Assembly (NCBI GenBank): GCA_037126765.1
Contig: JBBCBC010000034.1
Coordinates: 20,768,691-20,832,690, forward strand
Length of the DNA stretch: 64,000 bases
Reading direction: 5' to 3'
Source: Stenogyne calaminthoides
Taxonomy: Eukaryota; Streptophyta; Magnoliopsida; Lamiales; Lamiaceae
The notes beneath the pieces are model-generated. The model was not told where the DNA came from and searched no databases. It saw nothing but the letters and a program-made list of their open reading frames with translations. The translations under genes and the position numbers were made by a program. Shown one piece after another: positions 44,561 through 56,400 of the stretch; the first letter of the stretch is position 1, and every line of letters begins with the position of its first letter.

Positions 44561-44694
44561 TCTTACGATTTCATTGAGTTCCCCTCTCAATTTGTTCTCT
44601 CGTTCCCCCTCAACTTGTTATCGTAGATTAGCTTCAAAAACACAAGTTGATAATGTTTTCAAGCATAATTAATCAAAACTAAAATATCCCAACA

Positions 44695-44828
44695 ATTTCC
44701 TTTTTTTGATAATGGCCCAAAAAACATTAAAATATATGCACTTTTACAGAGATCGGGTTTTTGTTTTAAAAAGATCGATTCGGTGGTCACTTTGGCGGTG
44801 ACTGTTGAACTACCCGCTCGATACCAAT
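44695..44828 (-). other. Element E internal segment 1: PPT, leader and PBS only
   Basis: 134 bp. The left end is a minus-strand purine run (ATTTCC then T-run on plus), and the right end is GCTCGATACCA, the shortened Met-tRNA primer site. The middle includes AAGATCGATTCGG, also found in F's leader (37318-37332). No coding sequence. Confidence 0.88.
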
Positions 44829-46535
44829 TGATGGTCGGTTAAAACCAATTTTTGCGTGCGGAAGCAAAAACATTTGATTCGGTGCATATATAAAAGCGGG
44901 GGTGAGGCAGAGTGATTCAATTTTTTTTTGCTTTTAAGCTCATGTGTGTGTTATGCTTTATAAGCGAATGCATATGACAAGTAATAACATAAAGCGATAA
45001 AGAACACACAATTTTATAGTGGTTAGGACAACTCGCCCTACATCCACTCTTCCCTTCATGGGGCACCAACTAAACCAACTTAACCAAGCGGGACTTATCA
45101 CCCTCACGGGATTGCCGAGCCCTCCTTTTCGGGATTCTTAGATGTTTACCGAGTTCACACTCAAACGGGACTTATCACCCTCATGGGATTGCCGAGCCCT
45201 CCTTTTCGGGATTGCTAGATGTTTACCGGAGTTCACACTCAACCTACAAACTTAACCTACCAACCTGGTTTGGGTATAAGGTTGTTTGGTTTCAACTAGG
45301 GTGAGATTTTCCCTTACATTTGTTTAGCCTCAATCTTGGGTTGGGAAAATCTCTCTAAGCAGGATATGGCATTTATGCTTAGATCTAGGGTAGAACACTT
45401 CTTGAATGTATCGTGTATTTCTTGCTCTTGTGTTCTATGGTGGAAAGGCTAGATGATTTGGCTCTGAAGCTTCAACACTCTTCCACACCAATAATGAAGG
45501 AAGAACTTGTACTTATAGTGTGGATTTGAATATTCTGGTTGGAGAGAATCACATTCAAATCCATACTATTCTTTGTAGGTTCTCTGACTTTTTCGGTGGT
45601 TGTCTTCCTCTCATTGGTCGCGTCGGTGATTCAGCAATTTATATTCCTCAGTTCCCGCCTTGGAACCATTCGGGATCTCGAGCCTCGGTGTGTTGATTAC
45701 ATTACGAGCCTTGGTCAATCGAGCCTTGGTGACTTCTCTTGGCCGGACCTTATGCGATTAGGCATCTTGACACTCGGGTGGCCGAGTTGATTCTTACGTC
45801 TTCGGACAATCGACCCTCGGTCGCTTGCTTTTCAGTGGCGATCATCGATGGCGTTCGATTCTCGATGAATATGACTTGGATGACTTCTCTTGATGGCTTC
45901 TTTTCGATCGGTATCTTGATTTACGGTTCTCGATATCGATTTCTTCTACTTTGATCGATCATTTCATATAATCGGTCGATTATAGCTATCAATCGGCATA
46001 TCGGTATATCTACGCATCAGTTAATTACATCGAGGTTAGCATATTAGGTTAGCATATCGGTTTAGCACATCGATCTTAATCGTCGATCTTGATCATCTGC
46101 TCATCTTCATATCTCGATCTTGATCACGTTTGATCTCGTCGGTCTCATCTGCTTCCTCTTACGATGCGGCCTTCTCTTACGATCTTACGGTCGGTTCTTT
46201 TACGATCGGCTTATGCTCTTCTTGATCACCGGATCGGCTCATCATTCTTCGATCATCGATCTGGTCATTCTGGTCATCATCGGGTCATCACAGTCATCGA
46301 TCTTGATCGGTGGAAACGCTTATCTTCTGCCCGATTTTGCTCGGCTCATGATTAACTCGGAACTCATCGATCTCGATCGGTCTCGTCGTAACCTCGTCGA
46401 TCTCGATCATCTTCTTACGATTTCGTGAGTTCCTCAATTTGTTCTCGTTCCTCAACTTGTTATCGTAGATTAGCTTCAAAAACACAAGTTGATAATGTTT
46501 TCAGCATAATTAATCAAAACTAAAATATCCCAACA
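44829..46535 (-). repeat. Element E LTR 2
   Basis: 1707 bp, TGATGGTCGGTT to ATATCCCAACA, matching LTR 1 and LTR 3 along its length. It serves as 5' LTR for segment 1 and 3' LTR for segment 2. Confidence 0.92.
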
Positions 46536-46678
46536 ATTTCCTTTTTTTTTGATAATGGCGCCAAAACATTAAAAAATATATGCACTTTTACGAGAGATCG
46601 GGTTTTTGTTTTAAAAAGATCGATTCGGTGGTCACTTTGAAAACCGGTGACTGTTGAACTACCCGGCTCGATACCAAT
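46536..46678 (-). other. Element E internal segment 2: PPT, leader and PBS only
   Basis: 143 bp, a near copy of segment 1 with the same polypurine end and the same GCTCGATACCA primer site next to LTR 3. Confidence 0.88.
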
Positions 46679-48412
46679 TGATGGTCCGGTTAAAACCAAT
46701 TTTCTTGGCCATGCGAAGCAAAACATTTCGATTCGGTGCATATAAAAGCAAGGGGTGAGGCAGAGTGATTCAATTTTTTTTTTGCTTTTAAGCTCATGTG
46801 TGTGTTATGCTTTATAAAGCGAATGCATATGACAAGTAATAACATAAAGCGATAAAGAACACACAATTTTATAGTGGTTAGGACAACTCGTCCTACATCC
46901 ACTCTTCCCTTCATGGGGCACCAACTAAACCAACTTAACCAGCGGGACTTATCACCCTGGCGGGATTGCCGACCCTCTCCTTTCGGGATTCTTTAGATGT
47001 TTACCGGAGTTCACACTCAAGCGGGACTTATCACCCTCATGGGATTGCCGACCCTCTCTTTTCGGGATTGCTAGATGTTTACCGAGTTCACACTCAACCT
47101 ACAAACTTAACCTACCTGTTGGTTTGGGTATAAGGTTGTTTGGTTTCCAACTAAGGTGAGATTTTCCCTTACATTTGTTTAGCCTCAATGCTAAGGTTGG
47201 GAAAATCTCTCTAAAAAGAGGATATGGCATTTATGCTTAGATCTAGGGTAGAACACTTCTTGAATGTATGCGTGTATTTTCTTGCTGTGTTCTATGGTGG
47301 AAAATTTAGATGATTTGGCTCAGAAAGCTTCAACACTCTTCCACACCAATAATGAAGGAAGAACTTGTACTTATAGTGTGGATTTGAATGTTACCGATTG
47401 GAGAGAATCACATTCAAATCCATACTATTCTTTATGGAGGTTCTCTGACTTTTTCCAGTGGTTGTCTTCCTACCGTTGGTCCCGTCGGTGATTCAGCGGC
47501 TATATTCCTCAGTTATAGCCTTGGAACCATTCGGGATCTACGAGCCTCGGTGTGTTCGATTCGTTACGAGCCTTGGTCGTCGAGCCGGTGACTTCTCTTG
47601 GCCCGGACCTTATGCGATTAGGCATCTTGACACTTTCGGTGGCCCGAGTTCGATTCTTACGTCTTGAGACAATCGACCCTCAGTCCTTGCTTTTCAGTAG
47701 CCGATCATCGATGGCGTTCGATTCTCGATGAATATGACTTCGGATGACTTCTCTTGATGAAACTTTCTCTGATCGGTATGCGTTACGGTTCTCGATATCG
47801 ATTTCTTCTGCTTTGATCGATCATTTCGTATGATCGGTCGATTATAGCATCAGTCGACATATCGGTATATCTGCATCAGTTAATTACATCGAGTTAGCAT
47901 ATTAGGTTAGCATATCGGTTTAGCGCATCTCGATCTTAATCGCGTCGATCTTGATCATCCGCTTTCATCTTCATATCTCGATCTTGATCCGTCGATCTCG
48001 ATCGATCTCATCCGCTCCTCTTCCGATCCGCAACCTTCTCTTACGATCTTACGGTCGGTTTCTTTTCGATCGACATTATCGCTCTTCCGATCACCGGATC
48101 ACTCATACGTTCTTCCGATCATCCGATCGGTCCGTTACTGGTCATCGATCAGTCATCGTCATCCGATCTTCTAATCGGTGGCTTAGCTTATCTTCTCTTC
48201 CGATTTTGCTCATTTCATCGGTTAACTCCGGAACTCATCGATCTCGTCGGTCTAAATCATAACCTCGTCGATCTCGATCATCTTCTTACGATTTCGTGAG
48301 TTCCCCTCAATTTGTTCTCTCGTTCCCCTCAACTTGTTATCGTAGATTAGCTTCAAAAAACACAAGTTGATAATGTTTTGGCATAATTAATCAAAACTAA
48401 AATATCCCAACA
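46679..48412 (-). repeat. Element E LTR 3
   Basis: 1734 bp, TGATGGTCCGGTT to ATATCCCAACA, followed by GGTCC and the rest of G's LTR. Confidence 0.92.
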
Positions 48413-50308
48413 GGTCCCGGTGCAAACGAGTTTTACACGTGTATGGGAGGGGGAATACACGTGTTCAGTGTTTTTAAAACTTTTTCTTACTGAGGTCAGC
48501 TTGGGTCAGATAATCCTGAAGATTAGGTTCTGAGAAGCACAAATCGCTCTGAGTCAAAGTCTACTGAGACAGTGATCCTGAGCTGCTTTCAGATACCTTA
48601 GATAATCCCAACTGGGTCCTGAGTGTCAGAGATCCTGAGTTGCTTAGATCGATAACTAACTTATGAATCCTCGGAAAAGAGTTCGGTTTGGTAACTATCC
48701 GTTCTAGCTACCCGATCGTCTTGAATGGTTGGTCTTAGTTTATACTCGTTTTAAGCTTTGCTGAAAACCTTCCCTTAATGAAAATAGTGATTAAGCGTGA
48801 TTCACTTATGCAACTTGATTGGATTGATTCCAATCGAATATCGATTGAAAAGTATGCTTTCAAAAACAAGTCAATGCTGGCAGTTAAGCGCGGATAAGGA
48901 AAGCAATAAGAAAACACAACAATTATAGTGGTTCGGAGACTCAAGCTCCTACGTCCACTCTCCCGACTCTTGGAGAAATTCTTTATCAACCGAGCTTTAC
49001 GACTACCTCGCGTAGTTTACTTACTCAACTTCGTACGAGTTTTTCGACTACTCCCGTAGTTTACTTACTCAACCCGACCTTGAGCTTTTCGACTACCTCT
49101 CGTAGTTTACTTACTCAAACACAAACAAGCTTTTCGGACTACCTGCGTAGCTTACTAACTTCTCCTCACAGAGTTTTACGACTACTCGGCGTAGTTTACT
49201 AACTCTTTACAACTCTTTCTTACCAACAAACACACTCCAACTACCTTCTCAAGGGTTAGGGGTTTCTCGGTTGGTTTCCAACTAGGATGAGATATCCTTT
49301 ACAATGAAACACAATGCAAAGGGTTAGGATATCTCGACTAAGCTTTGGATATTTCTTATCAAGCTAGGCTTAGTATAGTGAGCTCTCTTCAATGTAGAAG
49401 CACTTGGGAAATTCTAAGTTTTCGAGTCTTTGTAACTTTTTGCAAGAATAAGTATGAGCTCTTGAGTTGTGTATAAATTTCCCGTAACCTTACAATGTAG
49501 AGGGTCACCAGTATTTATAGGCATACACCAAGGTCACTTTTGAAAACTATCCGTTGGAGAGATAGCTTCGTGAGTTCCCTTTTATGGTGTGTGAGAAACG
49601 ACTATATTTACGGTTTGAAACTCCCTAACACGTTTTAGGCAATAGCCTTTCATGTAGCCGGTCTTCACTTTTTGCAGTCTGGAACTTTTGTACATCTGAC
49701 ATCTTTTACAGTGATCTGTCACTTTCAGTGTCAGCATGGTACAATTTCGTCTTCCTCTTTTTGACTTATGTCTCCAGTTTAAAGATAGACATCTTCAACG
49801 GCTCTTTTTGGTTACAAACTCTGAGTTTGATATAACCTTAACAACACTTCTGACTTAGTTCCTCTGTCTGCATTTGAATGTCTTTGGCAATATCTAACTT
49901 TCTAAGGAATCGCGTTTTTCTCAGTATTGCATCCTTCAGATAGATATATTCAGTGTCTCGGAACATGCGAGTTCATCGCGAGCATTCAAGACACCATCGA
50001 AGTCTTGATAGAATTTGTGCCATCGGTATTCTTGATCTTGATCTTGAGGTCTTGATCTTGCGTCTTCAGAGTCTTCTGAGTCAACTGACTGATACACTGA
50101 ATCTTCGTCTTTGAGTTCGGTTACTCAAGATCCCTCGAGTCTTTGAACCTATCTCGAACTATATCTGGCGACTATACATTCTGCAGATAACATCCCTGAA
50201 TATTCTAAACCTGAAATCGACTCAACTATCAAGATCATTACGAACATGTAAATACTTTCGGGGGTTTTGGGATCTTAATCAAAATCATATTAAATTCATC
50301 TCCCAACA
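48413..50308 (-). repeat. Element G 3' LTR, main piece
   Basis: It begins with the duplicated GGTCC, continues CGGTGCAAACGAG and ends CATCTCCCAACA. With the nine bases at 42950-42958 it gives a full LTR of about 1.9 kb. TATTTATA at 49512-49519, the palindromic array at about 48985-49205 and the CTTGA tract near 50030-50170 are all present. Confidence 0.92.
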
Positions 50309-50727
50309 ATTTCCCCCTTTTTGATGATGCCAAAACCTATCTTGTTACAAACATATAACATATACTCAGGTTTTAGTTTATCTTATTACAAGATGGTTCT
50401 CTCTCAACAATTTCTGAATCAGAGAATCTCTCAACAATTTCAGAGAATCTCCAACAGTTTAAATCATTCAACAATTTCTTCAGCAATGAATCTCTTTAAT
50501 AGTTCATTACTCAATACTTAAACAATTTCCCCCATAACATCAGTCAGTCAGTTCAGGGACATTCATTCAGGCATATCAAAATAAAAGAAATGTAAATAAG
50601 ATAATGAGATATTATCTTTTGAGCATAATGATAAATCTTCATTGATGATTGGTATCCTATTACAGATTACAATGAGTTTATCAATAAAATCAAAAAGACA
50701 AAAAAAATTAAAGATTCTGAGAATCTT
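50309..50727 (-). other. Element G polypurine tract and 3' non-coding region
   Basis: The same arrangement as in F: a minus-strand purine run (plus strand ATTTCCCCCTTTTTG) followed by AT-rich sequence without coding potential. Confidence 0.75.
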
Positions 50728-53700
50728 ACGAGTCTTGATCTTGATTTTGGCTCTTGGTCTTACGCTCTTGATTTGCTTCATTCTCAACTTCATCAGCGGG
50801 TACCTCCAGGTCGAACATTCCGAAAAATCACTTCTTCAGCTCATTCCTCTCTTTTATGATATCCGGACTATTTCCTGTTAGATCTAACTGACCAGCATAC
50901 TGAGCAATTTCTTGAGTAATGGCCTTCTCATTCACCAAGCCATTACCAAGTCTTGGAGGTGGATAAGAATATGGACCGAGGGGGCCCTTATCTCGTACCT
51001 CTCTCCTTCATAAAAAAGTTAATCTGACTCTGTAGATACTTTGGATAGAAGATAAGAAGATATTCAATGAAAGCTTCATTCGATCCGAGTTTTTCCCTCT
51101 CCATTTCCCACGAGAACATCATAATTGAACGAAGGTTCTCTTGACTTCTTCCCACATATCGTTGAGTTTGATGGACATCCATTTATCAGCGTGGGGCCCT
51201 TTTTAGTGCTTTTGATGCTCTTTCCTCTTGCTCGCAAACTTCACGAATTCACTCTTCGCTTACGCTCTTCGTCTATCTTCTTTTCGATCCACAGGCGCTC
51301 GCGAGACCGGGCGGCGGCTTTCTTAAGCTTTTCTATTTGGAGTGTCTTGAGCATTTTCGTGTTGAAGACTTTCTTCCGAGGTTGAGACTCAGATTCTTCC
51401 GTTTCTTCATCATCGAATCGAACTTTCTGGATTGGCTTGGAAGCCTTCAGACGCTTGCTTTCGGGTTGAACAATGCCCGAGGCTTTCCTCTTCATAGGCA
51501 ATCGGCATTGACTGGCTTGTTCCAACCTTTGCTCTAGCTTTTCGGTTTCTCTCTTGCAACATCAAGCATGGTTTGCTTTCGAAACTTCGAGTGTAGATAA
51601 GGCTTTTTCTACTGGCGAACTTCAACTTCTCGGTAACCGACTTCTTTTTAAAGGCTTTGGCTAGATTATACATTTCGGCATCTTTCGAGCCTTTCTTCTC
51701 CAAAATGCGTGCCATGAACTTTACGAGATCTTGACTTCCTTTTTCCCTTAGCGCCAAGTAATTTGGAAGAAGTATGGAGAGTCTTTGTGTCCATGTGATA
51801 TTGCTCTTTGCTTTCGCCTGGTGAACTTCTCCTGCTATCGATCTTGTTCGTCTTCCGGCCCTCTTAGATGGTTCTTGGCCCTGAAAAATTCTTGGATAGG
51901 TGGGCAATGGCCCGGCGAGAGTGCTTCCTTGAACATCTCTGTCATCTTGGTCATGAAAATAATGAGCTCATTTCCTCAACAAGCCGAGACTTGATTAGCA
52001 CCTCGTTATTTTACATCGGTTTCACTTCTAGGAAATCGGAACTCTCGCGGTGTTTACGCTTTAGTTCATCACTTAACTTCGGCCTTGACTCCCTCAGAAC
52101 TTCTCATTCGGTTTTCCTTCCATGGAGGTCATCGGGTGGTCGAGTGTTTTGAATTTGCACCCGACTCACGAAGAGTGACTAAGACTTTCCATCTTTTGAG
52201 CTTGATTGTCAATGTTTCTTCCATCGAGCAATCTTGATCATCATTGGCTCAACCTTCTCAAGTTTCTCCATTAAGAGTGAGATCAATCTCGGGAATCTTC
52301 TGCGTCTCTTGTCTTTGTCTCGATCACCACGTGGTTCGGTACAATCGACGGTCGGCTGCACTGAGCTTGACTTCAACTGAGCTCGATCTCAAGCTGAAGA
52401 GTTCTACCCGGTCTGAGGTTGACCAATTCGGGTTGATCGACAACGAAGTCTCTTTTTCCATCTGAGGCGCTTCTCAACATTTCCTGTTGGTCCCCATCTC
52501 CGTCTTGAGATTTGTCTCCATTGCTTGGGGCACCAACCCGATAGCTTTTCTTTTATTTAACTTCCTGCGAACGACTCATCAAAATCGGAGTTTTTCATCA
52601 CGAGCTTTGTCCTTCGAATCACGAGAAGTCGGTCGAAAAGTCATCTCTCCTCATTCCACCGGTCTTCCCTCCTAAAAGCGGCAATGTCAAGCATCTCTGG
52701 GAAGAGTCGATTGAGAATGAACACGCTTGTCCTTAATCTAAAGAAAACATCTTGCGGATCGAGGTATGAGCCGAGCTCGGGGGAAGCGGTCAAGAATGAA
52801 CCGTTCCCCTCGCTCTTCCACTTCGTATGCTTCACCTCCATGCTTCTTCCATCTCAAGGGCTCTACGGTTGAGTTGAAACCTTCCGCAGAGGATCGGGAA
52901 GTAGATCACTCGAGAGCTCATCAAGAATATTACGCTCCCGAGTCTCGGCTGACCTCGAAGGTTGCTTTCGGTCCAGTCCTCGGCCAGATCCGAGTGGGTT
53001 GAGCCCTGGTGACACTTCCTCGATTGGTTACGAGTTGGCTCTTCTATTATGCGAGTCGGCACTTTTTAGTAGGAATCTCTGAGGTCTGAGTTCCTTTGAA
53101 AATTTCCTGAGAAATTTTGTCTGAACTTAGAGATGTCTCAAGCACCTCAGAGAAGACCTGTTCCTCAGTTTGGTCTTGTGCCTGGGAGATAACCTGAGTC
53201 AAAACTTACAATGGAGAACTCTGAGCGGTTTGACCTTCAGGTTGAATCTCCTCAGAATCACTACCATCTTCATCAGTGAGAACCACCAATCTTCTGCGTT
53301 TTGGGGCAAGGTTCTTCTGCTTCATCATTTTTGTTCCTTGCTCCATCTTTGCTTCCAACAAAACCTTCCCCCTGGTTTGTTGAGTCTCTTTTTCAGCCGC
53401 AACTGGTGATTCAACCTTCTTTTCTCTCTTCCCCCTGATGACCTACTTCTTTGCAGCAATGGGTTTAAGGAGAATTTTGGACTTAGGAATGGGGTCGAAT
53501 TGGCGAAGATATCCTCCTCCTCTCTGCACATCCCCAAAATGTAAGCAATTTTGGTGGCATGGTGGATCTTGCCTTTTATTGAGATCGCCCCGTCAACCTT
53601 CTTCAAAACTTTGGTCTACTCACTCACCATCTGAATTAGAAATTTCAACCAGTTGAAGTCAGTGGTGGGTGAGGCCTCTATCGCCGCCATCACCGAGCTT

Positions 53701-54228
53701 CGGTCTTCGACCGCTTTCAAAACTCCCAAGAAGACTCATGATGCACTTACTCACAATATCCATCAACACACGATATTGTGGCTTTAAATTACCTCTTATG
53801 CAATGTCCTCAAACTTCACAGATTCTCAGCAATCCTATCTAAGTACTCCTGCTCTCTACCCAACATATACATCGTAGGATCCTCTCCTCTATCACAGAGC
53901 TCAAAAACATCATTCAGATTTTTCGGAACTATATACAAATCCCTCTCAAAATCGATGTATTTGGACGACTGCTCTAAGTGTGATCTGATAATCTTAGAAT
54001 CATCTGATCCTCTTCATCTATCTTCAAGTTATAGATGAATTCGATTACCTCTTTTGCAAACTCTGGTGCAGTGGGTTTTGCGACTAGTTGAGTGAGTTTA
54101 GCGGTCGAATAATATCGCAGAGCCTCTCTTACGGCTTTGAGTTGGTTGTGCTTTCAAGTGAGACAACGAACTTCGTCTAATGGCTTGTTGGTTTTAATTT
54201 AATCTCTCAAAAGCGGGGTTGGAGCCAT
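50728..54228 (-). pseudogene. Element G third open reading frame region (unknown protein)
   Basis: Counterpart of 27255-30844 in F. The start MAPTPLLRD is at 54228, and the end is a charged segment FDLEVPADEVENEANQERK then SQNQDQDS and a stop near 50728, about 1,170 codons in all. Readable parts include LSILLPNYLALREKGSQDLV and MARILEKKGSKDAEMYNLAK (51410-51907), KKIDEERKRRVNS (51241-51525) and NEAFIEYLLIFYPKYLQS near 51050. Several frames are needed to read it. The shared start, end and internal blocks in two copies at different sites indicate a real element gene, though I cannot name its function. Confidence 0.72.
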
Positions 54229-54959
54229 TTTGAGATTGATTGAAGAAGTGAAGCTTTTAGGGTTTTGGAGATTTTACGGGCAAAGGGATTTTTAATTGCG
54301 AGAGGATTTGGGAGCGAAGGGTTTGATAAAATTTTGGCTTGAATGGCTTATTGGTGTTTATAAATAAGCCGAGATCGTGGGGAATCGTGTTGGTTAGGTG
54401 AAAAACAACGGTTGAGATTAATTTACGATTAATCGGAATTATTGAACCAAGCGATCTCCGAAAAGTAAGCCGCCAAATCATCCTCATTGGTCATTAATGT
54501 AACAGAGAATTAATGACTGTTGACCTTCTTCGGAATTTAAAACGATCCCTGCCCAAAAACATTCTTCAGGTGTTTTGTATTTATTGCGAATGATTACTGA
54601 ATTTCACTTAAGCAATAAATGAGTCGCATGAGTCATTACTTCTTCGGACTAATTTCCCTCTATCGGTCTTCTTGAGATCTTGACCTTGATAAAATGTCGA
54701 TTATAATCTTTGAGTAGTGAATGGGTTCGATATCTTTCGAGTACCGACCTTGATGAAATCTGAGTTTTCGAGACTCGGTTCAATATTTCCATTTTATCGA
54801 GCTTCTTGGTAGAATTCGAGAAAGCTTTCATGCATCGAAAATCTTCAATTTTTTGATTTTACTCTATACACTGGTTCTAACATCCCTAATTCAATCGAAA
54901 GTTCACGAAATCTTGATTTAAAGGTTTAGTCAAGATATCGACTCTCCGCTTATCGATAT

Positions 54960-56400
54960 GAATTTTCTCCATCCTTATGTCCTACCGACATGATTTACGA
55001 TGAAGTGATGTCGATATCCACATGCTTGCATCGGTGTGCAATCTGGGATTTTGTGAAATAGCAATGGTACTATTATTGTCACAAAATATTGGTACTTCAT
55101 TGGCTACAACTTTATAATCCCTTAATTGTTGTGCGAGGCAAAGAATCGAAAACCTGGCTGACTTCCGCGACCATATATTCAAACTTCAAAGAAGTACTTG
55201 TTGCTCATCGAGGGTCATTTTCTTCGAAAACCAAGATATCGAACACTTCCTAGAAATTGACAAGTTCTGAAGTGGACTTTATGTCAATTCAAGAACCTCC
55301 ATAATCGACATCTGAGTAACCACTTAACTCAAGGTTATCATCAGCTGGATACCATAATCCTCTATTCACTGTGCCTTTAAGATATTTTAGTATCTTTTTG
55401 GCAGCCTTCATGTGACTAGTCTTAGGATTAGCTTGGTATCTTGCGCATATCCCAACAAACAAATGTTATATCAGGCCTACTGCTGGCGTGAGATAGAAGC
55501 AATGATCCAATGATTCCTCTATAATCGGTATGAACTTCTTGATTTGCCTTGTAATCGGGATCCATCTTTGTAGTTAGTATTCATGGGAATCTAAGCGTAT
55601 TTGCAAGTCTGTACACCATATTTGCAATCGGATCTACGGTGTACTTCGCATGGTTGATGAATATTCCTTCCTTTGATTGTTTCACTTGAAGACCTAGAAA
55701 GAAAATCATCTCTCCCATCATTGACATCTCAAACTTGCCTTTCATCAGTGTTGAAAATTTTTCACACTTTGGAGATCCAAAAATGATGTCATCAACATAT
55801 ATCTGAACTAGTAAGATATCTTCCCCATCCTCTATATCGAACGAGTTCTATCAACAGTTCCTTTGACAAAACCATGGTCGATGAAACCGAGAAAGAGTAT
55901 CATACCATGCTCTCGGGTCTTTGCTTAAGACCATACAAAGCTTTTACGAGCTTGTAAACTTGGTCATTCTGTTTGAAACCGGAGGTTGTTCCTCATAAAC
56001 CTCTTCTTTAAGCACACCGCTCGAAATGCACTTTTCACATCCATCCGACAGATCGTGAACTTCATGGGCAAAGATATGCAAAGAAACAATCGATGGCTTC
56101 TAGTCTTCAACGGTGTAAAGGTTTCATCATAATCCAAGCCTTCTTCTTGAGAATAACCTTGTGCAACTAGCCTTGCCTTGTTTCTTACAATGTTGATGTT
56201 TTCATCTCTTTTGTTCTTGAAAACCCACTTGGTTCCAATAACATTGTGCCTTTCTGGTCTATCTACCAGCTCCCATTCTTCATTCCTTGAGAATTGATTC
56301 AGCTCATCTTGCATAGCAGTAATCCAGTGAGAACCTTCTTGTTTTAACACCTTCAGTTAGATCACCCACAATCTGACTTGTAGGATGACTATCTAACCAT
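54960..56400 (-). pseudogene. Element G reverse transcriptase and RNase H
   Basis: Frame 55964-56350 begins in the linker-RT joint: HWITAMQDELNQFSRNEEWE, KWVFKNKRDENIN, ARLVAQGYSQEEGLDYDETF and MDVKSAF, after which the frame is lost. The catalytic YVDD is intact at 55788-55799. RNase H at 54982-55182 shows IFCDNNSTIAISQNPRLHTD. The region between is readable only in pieces. The same motifs in the same order are seen in F. Confidence 0.88.

Larger units (their letters stand above)
42959..44694 (-). repeat. Element E LTR 1
   Basis: TGATGGTCCCGG to AAAATATCCCAACA. It contains two tandem units of about 78 bp (43221-43372, GCGGGACTTATCACCC each), a possible TATA (ACTTATAG at 43639-43646, minus strand) and a GATC-rich tract (about 44100-44560). 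Confidence 0.92.
42959..48412 (-). mobile_element. Element E: coding-free LTR element with three LTRs and two tiny internal segments
   Basis: LTRs at 42959-44694, 44829-46535 and 46679-48412 (1736, 1707 and 1734 bp) alternate with internal segments of 134 and 143 bp. The target duplication GGTCC (42954-42958 and 48413-48417) flanks the whole array. Each internal segment has, on the minus strand, a Met-tRNA-type primer site beside the right-hand LTR and a polypurine tract beside the left-hand LTR. No gag or pol is present. Open frames in the LTRs recur between copies but match nothing and are broken differently in each. The primer-site leader and polypurine end resemble those of F and G. Confidence 0.9.

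Noticed and set aside
42959..48412. E as a satellite array
   Set aside because: The units are LTRs with TG/CA ends, primer sites, polypurine tracts and a single flanking target duplication, so it is a retrotransposon.
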